Below are positions 32,949 through 36,851 of a stretch of DNA of 36,851 nucleotides, in pieces. Every line of letters begins with the position of its first letter. Within the stretch, counting starts at the first letter, position 1. The stretch covers positions 1-36,851 of the forward strand of contig DDEH01000086.1 of assembly GCA_002336085.1 (NCBI GenBank), read 5' to 3'. The DNA is from Flavobacteriales bacterium UBA1959. GTDB taxonomy: Bacteria; Bacteroidota; Bacteroidia; Flavobacteriales_D; Sanyastnellaceae. The notes under the pieces were generated by a model. The model did not search any database and was not told the DNA's origin. It worked only from the letters and a program-made list of their open reading frames with translations. Position numbers and translations under genes: made by a program.

Positions 32949-34712
32949 TTATTCTTCGTCTTTTGCGGAAGCAGTAGACTGTAGAAAAAGTTCAGTGTAC
33001 TGTTCATCGTGAATAGCGCTAGGAGCGTCAATCATAACGTCGCGTCCAGAATTATTTTTCGGAAAGGCGATGAAATCTCGGATGGAGTCACTCCCGCCAA
33101 AGAGCGAGCAGAGCCGATCAAAGCCCAAGGCCAATCCACCGTGGGGTGGCGCACCGTATTGGAAGGCGTTCATTAAGAATCCAAATTGCGCTTCTGCTTC
33201 CTCTGGAGTGAACCCGAGCAAGTCAAACATACGCGCTTGAAGACCTTTGTCATGGATCCGTATGGATCCCCCTCCAATTTCAACGCCATTGATAACCATG
33301 TCATAGGCATTTGCACGAACGGCTCCTGGATCGCTATCAATAAGGCTAAAATGTTCCGGTTTGGGCGACGTGAATGGGTGATGCATTGCATGGAAACGCT
33401 GTGAACTTTCGTCCCACTCCAGCAAAGGAAAATCAATGACCCAAAGTGGTTTGAAGTTCTTAGCGTCCCTCAGCCCAAGTGCTGAACCCATGTGCAATCG
33501 GAGCGCGCTGAGCTGTCCTCGAACAGTATTGAGATCTCCTGAGAGCATGAGAATCAAGTCACCAGCTGAGGCGCCCGAATGTCTGCTCCATTCGGCAAGT
33601 GATTCGCCATCAAAGAATTTGTCCACGGATGACTTGAACGTGCCGTCTTCATTGCATTTGCAATAGACTAGGCCTTTGGCTCCAACTTGCGGACGTTTGA
33701 CCCAGTCGGTCAATTTATCCAGTTGTTTCCTCGTGTAATCAGCACTTCCGGGAACCACAATTCCAAGAACAGCCTCTGCGTTGTCAAACACGCCGAATCC
33801 TTTTCCTTGTGCAACGGGGTTGAAATCGACGAACTCCATGCCGAAACGCACATCTGGTTTGTCGCTTCCATACCGCTCCATCGCTTCGTCATACGTCATG
33901 CGCGGGAACGATTCAATGCTCACATCCAGTACCACTTGAAAGAGGTGACGGACCATATTCTCGAAGGTTTGCAGGATATCTTCTTGCTCTACGAAAGCCA
34001 TCTCGCAATCAATTTGCGTGAATTCGGGTTGGCGATCGGCGCGCAAGTCTTCATCTCGAAAGCACTTGACAATTTGGTAATAACGATCGTAACCGCTGAC
34101 CATCAGTAGCTGCTTGAATGTCTGAGGACTTTGAGGCAGGGCATAAAATTGCCCGGGGTTCATGCGAGAAGGAACGACAAAATCGCGTGCACCTTCCGGG
34201 GTCGATTTGATCAAATATGGCGTTTCAACTTCAATGAACTCAATGTTATCAAGGTATTTCCGCGTCTCCATGCTGAGCCGATGACGGAGCATCAAATTCG
34301 CTTGAACGGGGTTCCTTCGCAGGTCGAGGTACCGAAATTGCATGCGCAAATCGTCGCCCCCATCGGTTTCATCTTCAATTGTAAAGGGCGGCGTCTTACT
34401 CGCGTTGAGCACTTCTAACCCCGAAACAACGATCTCTACATCGCCTGTGGCCATGTGGGAATTTTTGGACTCACGGATGGTCACCGTGCCCGTCACTTTG
34501 ACCACAAATTCCCGCCCCAGTTTTCGGGCTTGCAAGCACAGCCCTTCATCTGTATCCATATTAAGGGCGAGCTGTGTAAGACCATACCTATCCCTCAAGT
34601 CCACAAAGGTCATTCCACCCAAGTCTCGGGTGCGTTGTACCCATCCGCTAAGAATGACTTCTTGTCCTGCATGTTCGGCGCGCAGGTCGCCGCATGTGTG
34701 CGTTCTATGCAT
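32949..34712 (-). CDS. aspS: Aspartyl-tRNA synthetase (bacterial type)
   Basis: A class II synthetase that charges tRNA-Asp (and tRNA-Asn where it is non-discriminating). The 587 residues show an N-terminal OB-fold anticodon domain (about 1-105, starting MHRTHTCGDLRAEHAGQEVILSGWVQRTRDLGG), motif 2 FRDEDLRADRQPEFTQID (residues about 217-234), a GAD insertion domain that marks the bacterial type, and motif 3 GLALGFDRL (526-534). Start 34712 is the usual N-terminus. A TAnnTTTG box is 37 bases upstream with a small inverted repeat in the leader. It heads the run aspS-brxA-membrane protein-trpS. Confidence 0.97.
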   Translation of the reverse strand: MHRTHTCGDLRAEHAGQEVILSGWVQRTRDLGGMTFVDLRDRYGLTQLALNMDTDEGLCLQARKLGREFVVKVTGTVTIRESKNSHMATGDVEIVVSGLEVLNASKTPPFTIEDETDGGDDLRMQFRYLDLRRNPVQANLMLRHRLSMETRKYLDNIEFIEVETPYLIKSTPEGARDFVVPSRMNPGQFYALPQSPQTFKQLLMVSGYDRYYQIVKCFRDEDLRADRQPEFTQIDCEMAFVEQEDILQTFENMVRHLFQVVLDVSIESFPRMTYDEAMERYGSDKPDVRFGMEFVDFNPVAQGKGFGVFDNAEAVLGIVVPGSADYTRKQLDKLTDWVKRPQVGAKGLVYCKCNEDGTFKSSVDKFFDGESLAEWSRHSGASAGDLILMLSGDLNTVRGQLSALRLHMGSALGLRDAKNFKPLWVIDFPLLEWDESSQRFHAMHHPFTSPKPEHFSLIDSDPGAVRANAYDMVINGVEIGGGSIRIHDKGLQARMFDLLGFTPEEAEAQFGFLMNAFQYGAPPHGGLALGFDRLCSLFGGSDSIRDFIAFPKNNSGRDVMIDAPSAIHDEQYTELFLQSTASAKDEE

Positions 34713-34748
34713 AGTTCACTAGAAATTTTGAGCTGAAGCTCCTCCGTG

Positions 34749-34756
34749 CAAAGGTA
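34749..34756 (-). promoter_or_regulatory. -7 box of aspS
   Basis: On the minus strand TACCTTTG, a full match to TAnnTTTG. The predicted start near 34745 gives a leader of about 33 bases holding the small inverted repeat GAGC-TTCA-GCTC (34730-34741). No -33 TTG at normal spacing. Confidence 0.5.
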
Positions 34757-34850
34757 CTTCCGGAATCGGCTACTTTTTGAATGGAATTGTCATCGGCTTT
34801 GGGAATGGGATTCTGTGCCGCGATTGAATCGACTCCTATCGTAAGCGCCT

Positions 34851-34858
34851 TAAATTAG
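34851..34858 (+). promoter_or_regulatory. Possible -7 box of carboxyltransferase gene
   Basis: TAAATTAG, one mismatch from TAnnTTTG, five bases before ATG 34863. A TTG at 34824-34826 is 24 bases upstream, longer than usual. The remaining aspS-carboxyltransferase gap (34757-34850) shows nothing else I can assign. Confidence 0.3.
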
Positions 34859-34862
34859 CTGC

Positions 34863-36404
34863 ATGGAGCAACACAGAAAACGCCTCAACGATTTGCGCGA
34901 CCAAGCCCAAAAAGGGGGAGGAGAGAAGCGCATTGCCGCCCAACATGCCAAAGGGAAATTGACAGCACGTGAACGGATAGACTTATTGATGGATCCAGGT
35001 AGCTTTGAGGAGATGGGGATGCTGGTGAAGCACCGTTCCACGAATTTCGGCTTGGACAAACAGCAGTTTCTGGGAGACGGTGTGGTTACGGGTTATGGCC
35101 ACGTGAATGGCCGGCTCGTGTATGTTTTTTCTCAAGATTTCACAGTACTTGGTGGTTCGTTGGCAGAGGCGCACGCAGCGAAGATTTGTCGAATTATGGA
35201 CATGGCCATGCAAAATGGTGCACCTCTGATTGGGTTAAACGATAGCGGTGGTGCTAGAATCCAGGAGGGTGTTTCATCGCTGGGTGGTTACGCCGACATT
35301 TTCTACCGAAACGTTCGAGCGAGCGGAGTAATACCTCAATTGAGTGCTATTTTAGGTCCGTGCGCTGGAGGTGCAGTTTACTCTCCAGCATTGACGGATT
35401 TTATTTTCATGGCGGAGGGCAGCAGTTACATGTTTGTAACGGGACCAAATGTGGTGAAGACTGTAACACATGAAGAGGTTACAAGCGAAGATTTGGGCGG
35501 CGCAAGAACGCATGCAATGAAATCAGGGGTTACTCATTTTACTGCGCCCAATGAAGCCGCTGTGATTTTGCACATCAAGACTGTCTTGGGCTATTTGCCC
35601 CAAAATTGTGAGGATGAACCGACGCCATTGAACTATGAGCATGGGAACGAGGAACGACCGTCGCTCGATGCATTGATTCCAGAGAGTGCTCTGCAGCCGT
35701 ATGATATTCGGGATGCTATTATGGAAGTGGTGGACTCGAATTCATTCACCGAAGTGCAAAAGGATTATGCAGAAAATATGGTTTGTGGTTTTGCGAGACT
35801 GGCTGGTCGTAGCATTGGAATCGTTGCCAATCAACCCGCTTTTCTTGCCGGTGTTTTGGACATTAAAGCGTCCACCAAAGCTGCGCGATTCGTACGCACT
35901 TGCGATGCCTTTAATGTTCCACTGCTGGTATTTGAAGATGTTCCGGGATTCTTGCCTGGAACGGATCAGGAATGGAATGGCATCATTACAAACGGCGCGA
36001 AACTTCTCTATGCATTTAGTGAAGCCACCGTCCCGCGAATCACGGTTATTACACGCAAGGCATATGGAGGTGCCTATGACGTGATGAATAGCCAGCACAT
36101 TGGCGCAGACATGGTCTACGCTTGGCCGACAGCTGAGATTGCGGTAATGGGAGCGAAAGGCGCTGCAGAAATCATATTCAAGCGTGAAATCGCCAGTGCA
36201 GATAATCCTCAAGCGGTTTGGGAAGAGAAAGAAAAGGAGTATGCGGAATTATTCGCGCATCCATACAACGCAGCGGCCCGAGGCTACGTCGACGAGGTAA
36301 TCCTGCCGCGTAACACCCGGGCCAAACTGATTAGCGCATTTGAAATGCTCAAGAACAAGGTGGACACGCTTCCCCGCAAAAAGCACGGTAACCTGCCACT
36401 TTAA
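34863..36404 (+). CDS. Acyl-CoA carboxylase carboxyltransferase subunit (PccB/MmdA type)
   Basis: The carboxyltransferase component of propionyl-CoA carboxylase or methylmalonyl-CoA decarboxylase, moving carboxyl groups between biotin and acyl-CoA. The 513-residue protein is of normal length with two crotonase-like halves. Visible motifs are KLTARERIDLLMDPGSFEE (31-49), the N-half oxyanion region NDSGGARIQEGVSSLGGYADIF and GPCAGGAVYSPALTDF, and in the C-half FLPGTDQEWNGIITNGAKLLYAFSEATVPRITVITRKAYGGAYDVM with AVMGAKGAAEI. Start 34863 gives the usual basic helical N-terminus. No biotin carboxylase or biotin carrier gene is adjacent in this window. It converges on the thioredoxin-like gene with three bases between. 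Propionyl versus methylmalonyl use is not resolvable here. Confidence 0.94.
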   Translation: MEQHRKRLNDLRDQAQKGGGEKRIAAQHAKGKLTARERIDLLMDPGSFEEMGMLVKHRSTNFGLDKQQFLGDGVVTGYGHVNGRLVYVFSQDFTVLGGSLAEAHAAKICRIMDMAMQNGAPLIGLNDSGGARIQEGVSSLGGYADIFYRNVRASGVIPQLSAILGPCAGGAVYSPALTDFIFMAEGSSYMFVTGPNVVKTVTHEEVTSEDLGGARTHAMKSGVTHFTAPNEAAVILHIKTVLGYLPQNCEDEPTPLNYEHGNEERPSLDALIPESALQPYDIRDAIMEVVDSNSFTEVQKDYAENMVCGFARLAGRSIGIVANQPAFLAGVLDIKASTKAARFVRTCDAFNVPLLVFEDVPGFLPGTDQEWNGIITNGAKLLYAFSEATVPRITVITRKAYGGAYDVMNSQHIGADMVYAWPTAEIAVMGAKGAAEIIFKREIASADNPQAVWEEKEKEYAELFAHPYNAAARGYVDEVILPRNTRAKLISAFEMLKNKVDTLPRKKHGNLPL

Positions 36405-36407
36405 CCT

Positions 36408-36851
36408 TTACTTCATGCGTTTTATTGAGCACCCGATAGCTTTTGTTTCAGCTACGTCGCATGCTTTTCCTTTGTTCAAGGAGGTCATGGCGTCCATGAT
36501 GAAGTTGGACTCTACAGCGCTGGCATCGCTCACATTGTCATCCAAGGATCCTCGGTAGACCAATGCCATCGTGTTGTCGAACAAATAAACATGCGGTGTC
36601 TTGAGTGCTCCGAATGCATCTGCAACTCGGTGCGCCTTATCAAGGAGGTACGGCATTTTGTACCCTTCATCTTTCGCATGCTTCTGCATCGCTTCCATGC
36701 TGTCATAGTTGTCACGCTTGGCTTCGTTGGAATTTACCAATACCATGCCAATTCCCATTCGCTCTGCGGCTTGATTCGTGCTGTTATAACGGCCTTCCCA
36801 ACCATCACTTTTTTCGCCATTTCCTACGACGAAAGGACATGTGTTGCAACT
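36408..36851 (-). CDS. Thioredoxin-like redox protein, N-terminus cut by window end
   Basis: Open at the window edge, with 147 residues visible. At the edge it reads SCNTCPFVVGNGEKSDGW, so it has a CxxC thioredoxin-type active site (Cys-Asn-Thr-Cys), then an AhpC/redoxin-like core (MGIGMVLVNSNE, MPYLLDKAHRVADAFGALKTPHVYLFD) with the cis-proline loop TPHVYLFD and the following YRGSLDDN, and a C-terminal segment ending in CDVAETKAIGCSIKRMK with two more cysteines. Family members are often exported, with a signal peptide that would lie beyond this window. Substrate unknown. An internal ATG at 36758 would omit the CxxC and is not the start. Confidence 0.85.
   Translation of the reverse strand, partial: SCNTCPFVVGNGEKSDGWEGRYNSTNQAAERMGIGMVLVNSNEAKRDNYDSMEAMQKHAKDEGYKMPYLLDKAHRVADAFGALKTPHVYLFDNTMALVYRGSLDDNVSDASAVESNFIMDAMTSLNKGKACDVAETKAIGCSIKRMK

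Noticed and set aside
34730..34741. GAGC-TTCA-GCTC in the aspS leader as an attenuator or T-box
   Set aside because: Only a four-base stem and no T-box or antiterminator features; could be chance.
1..36851. CRISPR arrays, insertion sequences, tRNA or rRNA genes
   Set aside because: No regularly spaced repeats, transposase motifs, terminal inverted repeats with target duplications, or tRNA TΨC-like cores outside coding sequence were seen by eye.

Overview
The window looks like a chromosomal segment of a Bacteroidota bacterium, most likely Flavobacteriales-like. The signs are promoters of the Bacteroidota type (TTG about 20 bases upstream of TAnnTTTG), very few Shine-Dalgarno sites, a cytochrome b558-type succinate dehydrogenase, a TonB receptor with a carboxypeptidase-regulatory-like N-terminus beside a secreted HMA protein, the Bacteroidota-type second DnaE, and secreted proteins with signal peptides. 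No phage, insertion sequence, CRISPR array, tRNA or rRNA was seen. The window is dense and no gene-free stretch exceeds about 160 bases.

Layout. 38-1111: dprA. 1142-3895 (-): rseP followed by a CPA-family antiporter. 4024-6504: a class A penicillin-binding protein. 6554-7932: both subunits of a 3-oxoacid CoA-transferase. 7964-9481 (-): gltX. 9638-9988: a short SSB without the acidic tail, ending in a clear terminator. 10126-13579: sdhC-sdhA-sdhB behind a consensus promoter. 13645-16402: secreted HMA protein plus TonB receptor, probably heavy-metal handling. 16417-21660 (-): dinB, then an SRAP peptidase, then a second DnaE-type polymerase, in tight array. 21758-23215 (-): secreted metalloprotease with a dockerin-like tail. 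23309-24091: XRE-S24 LexA/CI-like repressor. 24111-24764 (-): Nfu iron-sulfur protein. 24808-29264: two secreted amidohydrolase-family proteins carrying three modules. 29276-34712 (-): aspS, bacilliredoxin, a large membrane protein and trpS. 34863-36404: acyl-CoA carboxylase carboxyltransferase. 36408-36851 (-): a partial thioredoxin-like protein running off the end.

The most interesting part is a probable LexA-independent SOS module. A self-cleavable-looking XRE-S24 repressor (Ala-Gly site, Ser and Lys all present) lies near a translesion-synthesis operon (dinB, SRAP, dnaE2-like). The same palindrome, wTTGCT-N9-AGCAAA, sits immediately upstream of both the repressor gene and dinB, and I did not see it in front of the other genes here. 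The repressor copy overlaps its own -7 box. This gives a testable model of autorepression and damage-inducible mutagenesis.
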